A stretch of DNA of 10,940 nucleotides, from positions 1-10,940 of the forward strand of contig WGBN01000437.1 in NCBI GenBank assembly GCA_015494245.1. The letters run 5' to 3'. Below the pieces are notes generated by a model. The model made no database searches and was not told the DNA's origin. It saw nothing but the letters and a program-made list of their open reading frames with translations. Source of the stretch: Saprospiraceae bacterium. Lineage in GTDB: Bacteria > Bacteroidota > Bacteroidia > Chitinophagales > Saprospiraceae. Shown one piece after another: positions 1 through 6,322 of this stretch; within the stretch, counting starts at the first letter, position 1, and every line of letters starts with the position of its first letter. The position numbers were made by a program, and so were the translations under genes.

Positions 1-716
1 ACACCGGGCTCGCCGATGAGGATGGGGTTGTTCTTTTTGCGGCGAGACAGTATTTGTGATACGCGCTCAATTTCGCGGTCGCGCCCGATGATGGGGTCCA
101 GTTTTCCCTCTTCAGCCAATTTGGTGATGTCTCGCCCGAAGTTGTCGAGCACCGGCGTTTTGGACTTCGAACCGGCTTTTTTGTGTTGCAGGCGACGGGC
201 AGCCGGTTCATCTTCCATCGGATTGTCTTCAGAAGAAGCTCTGAGAAAAGGGTCTGTCATAGGGAAATTGCTCTGATGGTTGGCGATTTCAAGCTCGGTG
301 CGGAACAGCTCGTAATCCACATCAAATTCGTGCAGAATCCTGCTGGCCAGATTCTCATTGTGCCGCAAAATAGACAGCACGATATGCTCGGGGTAGATTT
401 CCTCCGTAGCCAACTCGGTAGCCTCGAGGAAAGTGATTTTCAGGACTTTGGCAGCCAGACGGTTGAGGGGCAGATTTCCCACATTCAACATCTCTCCTGT
501 GGTAGAGCTGTGCTGAATAGAATGCTCTATCGTGCGCCTCAATTCCTGGGTATCCACATTCAGCGACTGTAGTATTCTCACTGCCAGCGATTCCGGATAA
601 TCCAAAACCCCTAAGAGCAAGTGCTCTGCACCAATATAGTCATGGCCCAATCGCACAGCCATTTGGCGGCTGCGCGAAATGATTTCCTTGACCTGAGGCG
701 AAAATTTTCTATCCAT
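1..716 (-). CDS. clpC: ATP-dependent Clp protease ATP-binding subunit ClpC (N-terminal part, runs off window)
   Basis: Cytoplasmic AAA+ unfoldase that threads substrates into ClpP. Only the first 238 codons are present; the gene continues past the left edge. Residues about 1-145 form the Clp N domain as two related repeats (for example RLGHDYIGAEHLLLGVL at 22-38 and a second copy around LATEEIYPEHIVLSIL). An acidic then basic linker follows (about 150-185). The AAA-1 domain starts at VLDNFGRDITKLAEEGKLDP and reaches IIGRDREIERVSQIL and ILIGEPG, the first half of the Walker A motif, where the window cuts it. The start at 716 gives the usual ClpC opening MDRKFSPQVKEII. No CtsR-type operator is visible upstream, as expected outside Firmicutes. 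A ClpA or ClpB assignment is less likely because of the linker and the N-domain style. Confidence 0.93.
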   Translation of the reverse strand, partial: MDRKFSPQVKEIISRSRQMAVRLGHDYIGAEHLLLGVLDYPESLAVRILQSLNVDTQELRRTIEHSIQHSSTTGEMLNVGNLPLNRLAAKVLKITFLEATELATEEIYPEHIVLSILRHNENLASRILHEFDVDYELFRTELEIANHQSNFPMTDPFLRASSEDNPMEDEPAARRLQHKKAGSKSKTPVLDNFGRDITKLAEEGKLDPIIGRDREIERVSQILSRRKKNNPILIGEPG

Positions 717-872
717 GTCGTTCTCTCTGATTTTGAACGTAACAAAAAGTAAACTCAATAAGACAATGCCACAAAAGCCAATTAGTTCAATGATGCCAGG
801 GGAAAAGAACCCTAAAAGCCCGTTCGCTCGCAGAGCCTCTTTCCTCAAGGCATGATCGCACCAATGAACGGC

Positions 873-903
873 CAAAGATACGACCCGTAACTCTTTGACG
901 CAA
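873..903 (-). promoter_or_regulatory. predicted clpC promoter (Bacteroidota type)
   Basis: On the minus strand, TATCTTTG (873-880) matches the Bacteroidota -7 consensus TAnnTTTG. A TTG lies 20 bases upstream (901-903). Transcription would start near 869 and leave a leader of about 150 nt before clpC. The motif match is seen; promoter activity is inferred. Confidence 0.5.
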
Positions 904-954
904 GTCTTCTCAAAAGTTTCTTGCCGGATTTAGCTCTATATGACAAGATTTTGA

Positions 955-962
955 TATTTTTG
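955..962 (+). promoter_or_regulatory. predicted -7 element for the STAS-rnz operon
   Basis: TATTTTTG matches TAnnTTTG, about 100 bases before the STAS start codon. There is no TTG at the usual distance upstream, only T-rich TTTA at 929-932, so it is a weaker candidate than the clpC promoter. Confidence 0.38.
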
Positions 963-1052
963 CAACGAATAAACGATTTGTATCGAACTTGAGCCGCCAT
1001 GTAGCACCGGACAAAGCGTCTGTTTTGAAAGAATCCGATGCGGCAAAAAACA

Positions 1053-1058
1053 AAGGAG
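1053..1058 (+). promoter_or_regulatory. ribosome binding site deciding the STAS gene start
   Basis: AAGGAG lies six bases before the ATG at 1065. This favours the 1065 start over the in-frame ATG at 1038. Strong Shine-Dalgarno sites are uncommon in Bacteroidota, so this one stands out. Confidence 0.6.
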
Positions 1059-1064
1059 ACACCC

Positions 1065-1460
1065 ATGAAGTTTTCGCTTAAAACCACACCTCATTACGCA
1101 GTCTTTGAGTTGCAGGAGCCTACCTTAAACTCCGTGCTGGCCCCGGAACTGAAATCCAAGCTGGTCGTCCTCTCTAACGAAGGCATCAAACGCTTGATTT
1201 TGGACCTGTCCAACCTGGAGTTTGTAGATTCATCGGGCCTCAGCGCCATCCTGACAGCTGATCGCCTCTGGGGGGGCGAAAAAGGGAATTTCATCCTCAC
1301 CGGCGTAACGCACTCCAATGTCAAAAAACTCATCACCATTTCCCGCCTGGATAAAGTGCTCAACATCATCCCCACCATTTCCGAGGCTGAAGATTACTTC
1401 AAAATGGAAGAACTGGAACGCCAGTTGATGGCTGACCCGGGCGAACCCATGGAAGAATAA
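1065..1460 (+). CDS. STAS-domain anti-sigma factor antagonist
   Basis: A 131-residue soluble protein made of one STAS domain (SpoIIAA/RsbV family). In that family the protein binds an anti-sigma kinase, and phosphorylation of a serine in the DSSG loop switches binding off. The loop is present as FVDSSGLSAIL, with Asp55-Ser56-Ser57-Gly58, so the phospho-acceptor site is kept. The domain ends near residue 112, followed by an acidic tail (MEELERQLMADPGEPMEE). The start at 1065 is chosen for its ribosome binding site and because the beta strand FSLKTTPHYAVFEL is the normal STAS beginning. No kinase or PP2C phosphatase partner is nearby. Ribonuclease Z follows ten bases after the stop, so the two are probably co-transcribed. 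The target sigma factor or other partner cannot be told from here. Confidence 0.88.
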   Translation: MKFSLKTTPHYAVFELQEPTLNSVLAPELKSKLVVLSNEGIKRLILDLSNLEFVDSSGLSAILTADRLWGGEKGNFILTGVTHSNVKKLITISRLDKVLNIIPTISEAEDYFKMEELERQLMADPGEPMEE

Positions 1461-1470
1461 AACCCGACAC

Positions 1471-2394
1471 ATGCCGGATGAAGCCTCTTTGGGCGTAACA
1501 ATACTGGGCAGCGGAGGCGCTTTGTATGCCCACGGACGACATCCTTCAGGACAGTTGCTGCAGATCCGGCAGCACCAATTTTTGATAGATTGCAGCGAAG
1601 GCGTTCAATTCCGGATGGCTGATCTGGGCATCTCGCCCTTTCCCATACAGCAAATATTTATCACACATCTGCATGGCGACCATTACTTCGGTCTGGTAAG
1701 CCTGCTAAGCAGCATGATTCTGCAAGGGCGGAAAAAGCCTCTTAGTATCTTCTCTCCGCCGGGCCTGGAACCTATCATCAGAATGCAGTTGGAAATAGCC
1801 GGAAAGGAGACCGGATTTCCCTTGCAGTTTGTCGAACTGCTCACAGAAAGTGCATCCTACTGCATTTTTGAGAATGACGATCTGAGTGTGTGGACCCTGC
1901 CTCTGCAGCATCGCATTCCTGTATCGGGCTACCTGTTTCGGGAAAAAGCAGGGCAGCGAAAAATGATCAAAGAAAAAATAGAGGAGTACGGATTGAGCAT
2001 CGAGCAAATCAAAGCCGTAAAACGGGGAGAAGCCGTTTTTGTCAAAGGGCGGAAAATTCCGGCAGAAAGCCTGAGTACGGCGCCTAATCCGCCGCGTTCT
2101 TTTGCCTATTGCAGCGATACGGCTTATCTCCCCGAACTGGCGAAGATACTCAGGGGTGTGGATTTGCTCTATCACGAAAGTACTTTTGTTCAGGCTGACG
2201 CGGCCAAGGCAAAGCGGTCTATGCACGCTACGGCTGCAGAAGCAGCTACAGTTGCCCGAGACGCTCATGCAGGCAAACTGCTCTTGGGGCATTTTTCAGG
2301 GAAGTACAACGACTTAGGCCCCCTCTTGGAGGAGGCCCGCGCCGTGTTTCCAAATACTTTTTTGGTCGAAGAAGGAAAAACTTATTTCCCGTAA
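1471..2394 (+). CDS. rnz: ribonuclease Z (tRNA 3'-processing endonuclease)
   Basis: Zinc-dependent metallo-beta-lactamase-fold endonuclease that trims the 3' end of tRNA precursors. The 307 residues match the short bacterial RNase Z form. Motifs in order: LIDCSEGVQFRM (39-49), the zinc motif HLHGDH (66-71), LQHRIPVSGYLF with His147, the YCSDTAY motif with Asp216, HEST (235-238), His252 in HAT, and LLGHFSGKY with His274. All expected metal ligands are present, so the enzyme should be active. The segment near 155-205, before YCSDTAY, carries the KAVKRGE and VKGR stretch usual in this family. It lies directly downstream of the STAS gene, probably in the same transcript. The next gene is convergent, and the short gap (2395-2432) shows no clear terminator. 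Confidence 0.95.
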   Translation: MPDEASLGVTILGSGGALYAHGRHPSGQLLQIRQHQFLIDCSEGVQFRMADLGISPFPIQQIFITHLHGDHYFGLVSLLSSMILQGRKKPLSIFSPPGLEPIIRMQLEIAGKETGFPLQFVELLTESASYCIFENDDLSVWTLPLQHRIPVSGYLFREKAGQRKMIKEKIEEYGLSIEQIKAVKRGEAVFVKGRKIPAESLSTAPNPPRSFAYCSDTAYLPELAKILRGVDLLYHESTFVQADAAKAKRSMHATAAEAATVARDAHAGKLLLGHFSGKYNDLGPLLEEARAVFPNTFLVEEGKTYFP

Positions 2395-2432
2395 GGGAGA
2401 GAAGAGAGAGCTACGTATATACACCGACAGGC

Positions 2433-3116
2433 TCAAGCCAACTTGGTGATATCTCTTATCAGGATGCTGCGCCTGTTGAAGTTGATGAGGTTTTCTTTCC
2501 GCAATTCGTTTAAGACACTGGTAACCGTTTGGCGGGAGGTGCCCGTGATGTTGGCAATTTCCTGCTGGGTCAGGCAGTGCTTAAACAGCATTTCATAACC
2601 GACGCGGCGACCGCGCAGCCGGGCCATTTCTTTGAGAAAGTCTATGATGCGGGTGCGGGCGTCCTTGAAAATCAGCGATTCCAACTTTTTCTCTGTGCGC
2701 TGAAGGCGACCACCTACCAAATTGAGGACGTTCATGCTCAACTCGTGGTTTTTGCGCATCAACTCTTTAAAGCCATTTACATCAATCTCAATGAAACTCA
2801 CCGTGTGGCTCATGGCCATGGCAAATTCAGAGCGCGTTTCCACGCCCACTAAGCCCAGTTCGCCAAAAATGGACAGAGGGTGCAAGATGCTCTTGATCAC
2901 TTCGCGCTCATCTTCCGATTGACGACCCGTCTTGAGGGTGCCCTCGGTAAGGATGTACAGCTTGTCGGCGCATTCACCCGGATAGAAGATGTACTTGTAT
3001 CTGGGTACAGACCTCAGGCGGGAAATCTTTTCCAGTTCGTGTAATTCTCCCTCCGAAAGAACCTGAAAAAAAGACAATTGCCTGAAAATGTCAGTAAGAG
3101 AAATCGCTTTTCCCAT
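2433..3116 (-). CDS. Crp/Fnr-family transcriptional regulator
   Basis: A 227-residue DNA-binding regulator. Residues about 15-125 form a cyclic-nucleotide-binding-type beta barrel, about 125-165 the long dimerisation helix, and about 180-225 a winged helix-turn-helix (LTQQEIANITGTSRQTVTSVL). The phosphate-cassette region reads FGELGL (84-89) followed by TRSEF (94-98). It keeps the Glu and Arg-Ser that contact cAMP in E. coli CRP, with a loop one residue shorter, so nucleotide binding is possible but unproven. Only two cysteines (49 and 181) exist, so an FNR-type iron-sulfur cluster is unlikely. In the recognition helix the Arg of SRQTV aligns with CRP Arg180, but Gln and Ser replace Glu181 and Arg185. 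The start at 3116 gives a standard-length N-terminus; an upstream in-frame ATG at 3197 would add 27 untypical residues. Confidence 0.92.
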   Translation of the reverse strand: MGKAISLTDIFRQLSFFQVLSEGELHELEKISRLRSVPRYKYIFYPGECADKLYILTEGTLKTGRQSEDEREVIKSILHPLSIFGELGLVGVETRSEFAMAMSHTVSFIEIDVNGFKELMRKNHELSMNVLNLVGGRLQRTEKKLESLIFKDARTRIIDFLKEMARLRGRRVGYEMLFKHCLTQQEIANITGTSRQTVTSVLNELRKENLINFNRRSILIRDITKLA

Positions 3117-3242
3117 GGTAAAAAATTTTATCAGCTCAATGCAATGGTTGTTTACGATAGCAAAAGTCACACTCATGAGATGGGCAAACAAGTACAAACA
3201 TGGCGATTTGTCGAATCATTTTCAGCTAAATAATTATGTAAA

Positions 3243-3271
3243 TTGCTGTTTATCAATGAGTTATATATTTG
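3243..3271 (+). promoter_or_regulatory. predicted Bacteroidota-type promoter
   Basis: TTG (3243-3245), 18 bases, then TATATTTG (3264-3271), a full TAnnTTTG match. The expected start is near 3277-3280, almost 300 bases before the aminotransferase ATG and just before the hairpin cluster. Confidence 0.45.
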
Positions 3272-3311
3272 AAAAGTAATTTTTGTCTCAAAACAATTTG
3301 CCTCTCTAAAA

Positions 3312-3375
3312 ATGGCTTTGCCATAGCAAAAGGGAATATCTATGTGGTATTTCCCAAAAGCAAAACCGCTTTTGG
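3312..3375. repeat. three adjacent inverted repeats (hairpin cluster)
   Basis: Hairpin 1: ATGGC (3312-3316), loop TTT, GCCAT (3320-3324). Hairpin 2: GGGAATA (3332-3338) with TATTTCCC (3348-3355), one bulged base. Hairpin 3: CCAAAAGC (3354-3361), loop of six, GCTTTTGG (3368-3375), eight perfect pairs. Hairpins 2 and 3 share two bases, so they compete, and TTTGC/GCAAA (3317-3330) is an alternative to hairpin 1. On the minus strand hairpin 2 is followed by TTTT, but no minus-strand gene lies upstream to need a terminator. Confidence 0.55.
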
Positions 3376-3572
3376 CAGCTAAATCACGTTTGTGGCGTTT
3401 TATTCTAATAAAGACGGTGATTGTATTAAAATTCACTTAGCGGACAACTATTTGCGGGCCAAAATCATTACATGAAGTAAGGAATTGGAGTATTCAGCCT
3501 GATAACAGAAGGGGAGGAGCAGCATTTTATGTTGCTTTAAGGAATCTGCATCAGGCTATCTGAACACACATC

Positions 3573-4805
3573 ATGGAGACAAACCACATAGAGGCATTCC
3601 GAACAGCCCTCGCTGTTCAGTTAGGCGTTTCTGAACAACATATCAGTCTTTTTGGTAAGGGCCGACAGGGACTTTATGCGCTTTTGCGAGCCCTGGAGAT
3701 AGGAGAAGGCGATGAAGTCATTCTGCCTGCATTTACCTGTGTCGTGGTACCCAATGCCATTCTTTATGCAGGCGCCAGCCCGGTTTACGTGGACATAGAG
3801 CCCTGTACTTTCAACGCCTCTGTCAAAAATATCGAAGCGGCACTGACACCGAGGACAAAAGCCATAATCGTACAGAACACTTTTGGCCTGAGTCCGGATT
3901 TTGATCCCATCATAGAGCTTGCCCACCAGCATGGCATCTTCATCATCGAAGATTGCGCACACGGCTTTGGAGGACAGTACAAGGGCCAGGCCAATGGCAC
4001 TTTGGGAGATGCCGCTTTTTTTTCCACCCAATGGAACAAACCCTTTTCCACAGGTCTGGGCGGCTTTGTCTATGCAAAATCTCCTCATTTGGCGAAAGCC
4101 ATGAGAGAAAAAGAGCTCAAATTGCAAGCTCCTTCCCGTCTGTTTGAGTGGTCCTTGCGCATGCAACTTCTCGCCCGCAAATATTTGTTGCGCCCGGCTT
4201 TGTACTGGCCTTTGCTGAAATTGTACCGCAAGCTCAGCAATTGGAGTATCGTTTCGGGCTCTTCGGAATCCACAGAATTGGTTTCCACAGAAATGCCGAA
4301 GAATTATCTGAGAGCCTTTGGCAAAAATCAAGCCAGGGAAGGCCTCCGGGCATTGAGCCATTTCAATGAGCTCCTCGCTCACCGTCAAAAAGTAGCTGCT
4401 TTTTATGACGATTTATTCCGGTCTTTGGAATTGCCCCGGCCTCATGTACCTTCTTATGCAAGCCATGGTTGGCTTCGTTACCCCTTCCTGGTCAAAGACC
4501 GCGAAAAATTCCTCCGCAAAGCCGAGCAGGAACGCATTCCCGTCGGCGATTGGATGCGCAGCCCCTTACATCCCGTCAGCTCCGACTGGTCACAATGGAA
4601 ATATCGGTATGGCGAATATCCCACCGGCGAATACCTCAGCGCTCACGTGTTAAACCTGCTGACAGATGCCGACATTACCGAAAAACAGCTCACCCGCATA
4701 GCAGATTTCCTTCGCAAAAACATACATGAATTGATGCCGTTGCCTCAGGCCCTTCAAGGAAAGCCCGTCCAATGTACTCAATTGGAAGAAGCGGGCATAG
4801 GGTAA
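3573..4805 (+). CDS. DegT/DnrJ/EryC1/StrS-family PLP-dependent aminotransferase
   Basis: A 410-residue fold-type I pyridoxal-phosphate enzyme. Members usually transfer an amino group to a keto-sugar nucleotide on the way to cell-surface or secondary-metabolite sugars. Family motifs in order: GKGRQGLYALLRAL (29-42), GDEVILPAFTC (46-56), GASPVYVDIEP (67-77), IIEDCAHGFGG (124-134) with Asp127 expected to contact the pyridine nitrogen, and STQWNKPFSTGLGGF (151-165) with Lys156 as the Schiff-base lysine. Key residues are intact. Residues about 185-225 form a basic and hydrophobic insert (for example LLRPALYWPLLKLYRKL) that could lie on a membrane; this is unusual for the sugar enzymes. No sugar-nucleotide or glycosyltransferase genes are nearby, so the substrate is unknown. 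The last 28 bases overlap the convergent SCO1 gene. Confidence 0.88.
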   Translation: METNHIEAFRTALAVQLGVSEQHISLFGKGRQGLYALLRALEIGEGDEVILPAFTCVVVPNAILYAGASPVYVDIEPCTFNASVKNIEAALTPRTKAIIVQNTFGLSPDFDPIIELAHQHGIFIIEDCAHGFGGQYKGQANGTLGDAAFFSTQWNKPFSTGLGGFVYAKSPHLAKAMREKELKLQAPSRLFEWSLRMQLLARKYLLRPALYWPLLKLYRKLSNWSIVSGSSESTELVSTEMPKNYLRAFGKNQAREGLRALSHFNELLAHRQKVAAFYDDLFRSLELPRPHVPSYASHGWLRYPFLVKDREKFLRKAEQERIPVGDWMRSPLHPVSSDWSQWKYRYGEYPTGEYLSAHVLNLLTDADITEKQLTRIADFLRKNIHELMPLPQALQGKPVQCTQLEEAGIG

Positions 4806-5437
4806 CCCCCATATTCTTCCCGCAACAATTTTTCGATGTCTTTAATAAAGCGATCCACGTCTTTTGGATTGGTACCATCGCAAAATGAGCGCACGTGCCT
4901 GTTTTTGTCAACAAGAATAAGACGGCCGCTGTGATCAAAACCTCCGGGCACATCCGGGTCTTCCTGGGCGACACTGAAATAATCGTCAGCAATACCGTAA
5001 ATATCCTCTTTTGAGCCGGTGACAAAATGCCATTTTTCGGAGCTCACTCCGAGTTTTTCTGCATACCGGTGCAAAGCGGGCACAGTGTCGTTGCGCGTGT
5101 CAATACTATGCCCCAGCAACAGTACTCTGTCATCATCCTTAAAATGGTCGTAAATTCGCTTCATTTGTTTAGTCGTCTTGGGGCAAATGGTCGGGCAATG
5201 AATGAAGAAGAAATCAGCCACATATACCTTCCCCGCGAAAGTTTTATTGCTGACCCATTGGCTATCCTGATCCATAAAGCGAAAATCCGGAATTTGAGGA
5301 TAGATGGTATCTCCCTGAACGACTTCCACATTCCCAATGATGGGCAGGGGCGGATCGGGCTGTTGCTGGCAGGCTGATACTGACAAAAGCAGAAACAGGG
5401 TAGCGCCAACAGCAATGTACCAAATGAGGGTTCTCAT
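4778..5437 (-). CDS. SCO1/SenC/PrrC-family copper protein (lipoprotein)
   Basis: Thioredoxin-fold copper chaperone of 219 residues that, in its family, delivers copper to the CuA site of cytochrome oxidase (or of nitrous oxide reductase) or acts as a thiol reductase. An N-terminal signal segment (residues 5-22) ends in a lipobox, SVSAC, with Cys23 the likely lipidation site, so it should be membrane-anchored on the outer face of the inner membrane or in the outer membrane. The copper motif is CPTICP (Cys81 and Cys85), and the third ligand is His169 in GGFDHSGRLILVD. All three ligands are present. It is the last gene of the four-gene leftward operon, starting two bases after the ChaN-like gene stops. 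Its 3' end overlaps the convergent aminotransferase gene by 28 bases, and no terminator is visible. Confidence 0.94.
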   Translation of the reverse strand: MRTLIWYIAVGATLFLLLSVSACQQQPDPPLPIIGNVEVVQGDTIYPQIPDFRFMDQDSQWVSNKTFAGKVYVADFFFIHCPTICPKTTKQMKRIYDHFKDDDRVLLLGHSIDTRNDTVPALHRYAEKLGVSSEKWHFVTGSKEDIYGIADDYFSVAQEDPDVPGGFDHSGRLILVDKNRHVRSFCDGTNPKDVDRFIKDIEKLLREEYGGYPMPASSN

Positions 5438-5439
5438 GA

Positions 5440-6318
5440 TCAGTTTGTTTTAGTCATGTTGTTAGGTGTACAGAGAATGAAGTCGGCTTTGCCTTTGTTT
5501 TCTTCTCCCAACTGAGAGATGTCATCAAGGCTAATGGTAGTTATCGTCATAACTTTGCTGTGTTTGGCATAGTCATGCAAATAAACTACAATGCTCTCCT
5601 TGTTGTCGGAGTGGTAGGAGCCGTTAAAATGCAGGAAGAGACCGCCTTTCGGCAAATTTTGACTGATGAACCAAGCCATAGTAGCGTCTTTTACAGCCTG
5701 GGAATAGGGGAGATTCTCACGGGCAGTGCCGCCATGTGAGGCCATTTGGAGGATGTCTCTATAACATTTCAGCGTGGTATCCACTTCAATGGGAAGAGGC
5801 GCTATGTGCTGCCTGGCTTCTGCACTGAGGCTGTCCAAAACAGCCAATCCACGCCGATAAACCAAATTGGCGTACCGCCTGGGGATATTGGTAGCGATAA
5901 AGGGCAATTGATGATTTTTGGCGAAAGCCACCAGAGGACTGTAGTCCGTGTCGTAATTGGGCCAGACTTTGGCTTCCTTTTTCAAATCTTTTTCCCGAAT
6001 AAAGCCGAGGAGGTATTCGTTCAGGACGAGTTGATTGTCTGCTTCGAACATTTCCGCGCCCAGCACGATTTTCCCTTCACGCAGCTTATACAGTTCCTCG
6101 GTCAGGAGCAATTGCATCCAGTGTGCAATGGGGTCGTTATGGCTTTCGCCAAATAAAACGATATCTGCTTTGGCCAGTTCTTCGGCCATGGTTTGGAAAG
6201 CGACGGGTTCACCGTTGCCACGATACAGTATGTAGGCCTGAGGAGTTTGTGCGAAAGTTGTTGTGGAGAACATCATTCCCAAACTTAGTAGTGAAAAAAA
6301 GAGAGAAAGTTGCTTCAT
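5440..6318 (-). CDS. ChaN-like (Tiki/EreA superfamily) exported protein
   Basis: A 292-residue exported protein of the ChaN family, whose characterised Campylobacter member binds haem and is tied to iron uptake; the fold is shared with Tiki proteases, so haem binding here is only inferred. The signal peptide covers about residues 1-23 with cleavage expected after TTFA. Conserved blocks: DIVLFGESHNDPIAH (52-66), LGAEMFEADNQ (86-96) and LFLHFNGSYHSD (227-238). GESH and HFNGSYH are the signature active-site or ligand motifs. The cleavage site lacks a lipobox cysteine, so it is probably a free or periplasmic form. It sits four bases after the DUF389 gene and two bases before the SCO1 gene, so it is very likely co-expressed with both. 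Confidence 0.88.
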   Translation of the reverse strand: MKQLSLFFSLLSLGMMFSTTTFAQTPQAYILYRGNGEPVAFQTMAEELAKADIVLFGESHNDPIAHWMQLLLTEELYKLREGKIVLGAEMFEADNQLVLNEYLLGFIREKDLKKEAKVWPNYDTDYSPLVAFAKNHQLPFIATNIPRRYANLVYRRGLAVLDSLSAEARQHIAPLPIEVDTTLKCYRDILQMASHGGTARENLPYSQAVKDATMAWFISQNLPKGGLFLHFNGSYHSDNKESIVVYLHDYAKHSKVMTITTISLDDISQLGEENKGKADFILCTPNNMTKTN

Positions 6319-6322
6319 GGTT

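Larger units (their letters stand above)
717..1064. other. divergent intergenic region between clpC and the STAS gene
   Basis: These 348 bases hold no convincing gene. They contain one TAnnTTTG promoter element on each strand (listed separately), pointing away from each other, so this is a divergent promoter region. The predicted clpC leader is about 150 nt and includes a weak inverted repeat (AGGG at 798-801, CCCT at 810-813). I see no tRNA, riboswitch or terminator. Confidence 0.6.
3117..3572. other. 456-base intergenic region with clustered inverted repeats
   Basis: AT-rich region between the divergent Crp/Fnr and aminotransferase genes. No convincing protein gene is present. It holds a good promoter match on the plus strand (3243-3271) and, just downstream, three back-to-back hairpins (3312-3375), listed separately. 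The rest (3376-3572) is featureless to me apart from scattered short AT repeats. It could be a long structured leader of the aminotransferase gene, an unrecognised small RNA, or eroded sequence. No known RNA family could be recognised by eye. Confidence 0.5.

Noticed and set aside
1038..1064. Earlier in-frame ATG for the STAS gene
   Set aside because: The added nine residues are not STAS-like, and the AAGGAG at 1053-1058 is placed for the ATG at 1065.
1705..2292. 195-codon open frame antisense to rnz
   Set aside because: A shadow of a well-conserved gene with no protein-like features.
2433..3116. FNR-type oxygen sensor with an iron-sulfur cluster
   Set aside because: Only two cysteines, neither in the N-terminal cluster arrangement.
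3117..3197. 27-residue N-terminal extension of the Crp/Fnr protein
   Set aside because: The extension is not typical of the family; MGKAISLTDIF at 3116 is a normal start.
3332..3355. Intrinsic terminator on the minus strand (hairpin 2 with TTTT)
   Set aside because: No minus-strand gene lies upstream that would need it, and the T-run is short.
3173..3436. 87-codon minus-strand open frame in the gap before the aminotransferase
   Set aside because: No start signal or recognisable domain, and it runs through the hairpin cluster.
3621..4388. 255-codon open frame on the minus strand inside the aminotransferase gene
   Set aside because: The plus-strand product has full family motifs; the antisense product resembles nothing and is cysteine-rich in a shadow-like way.
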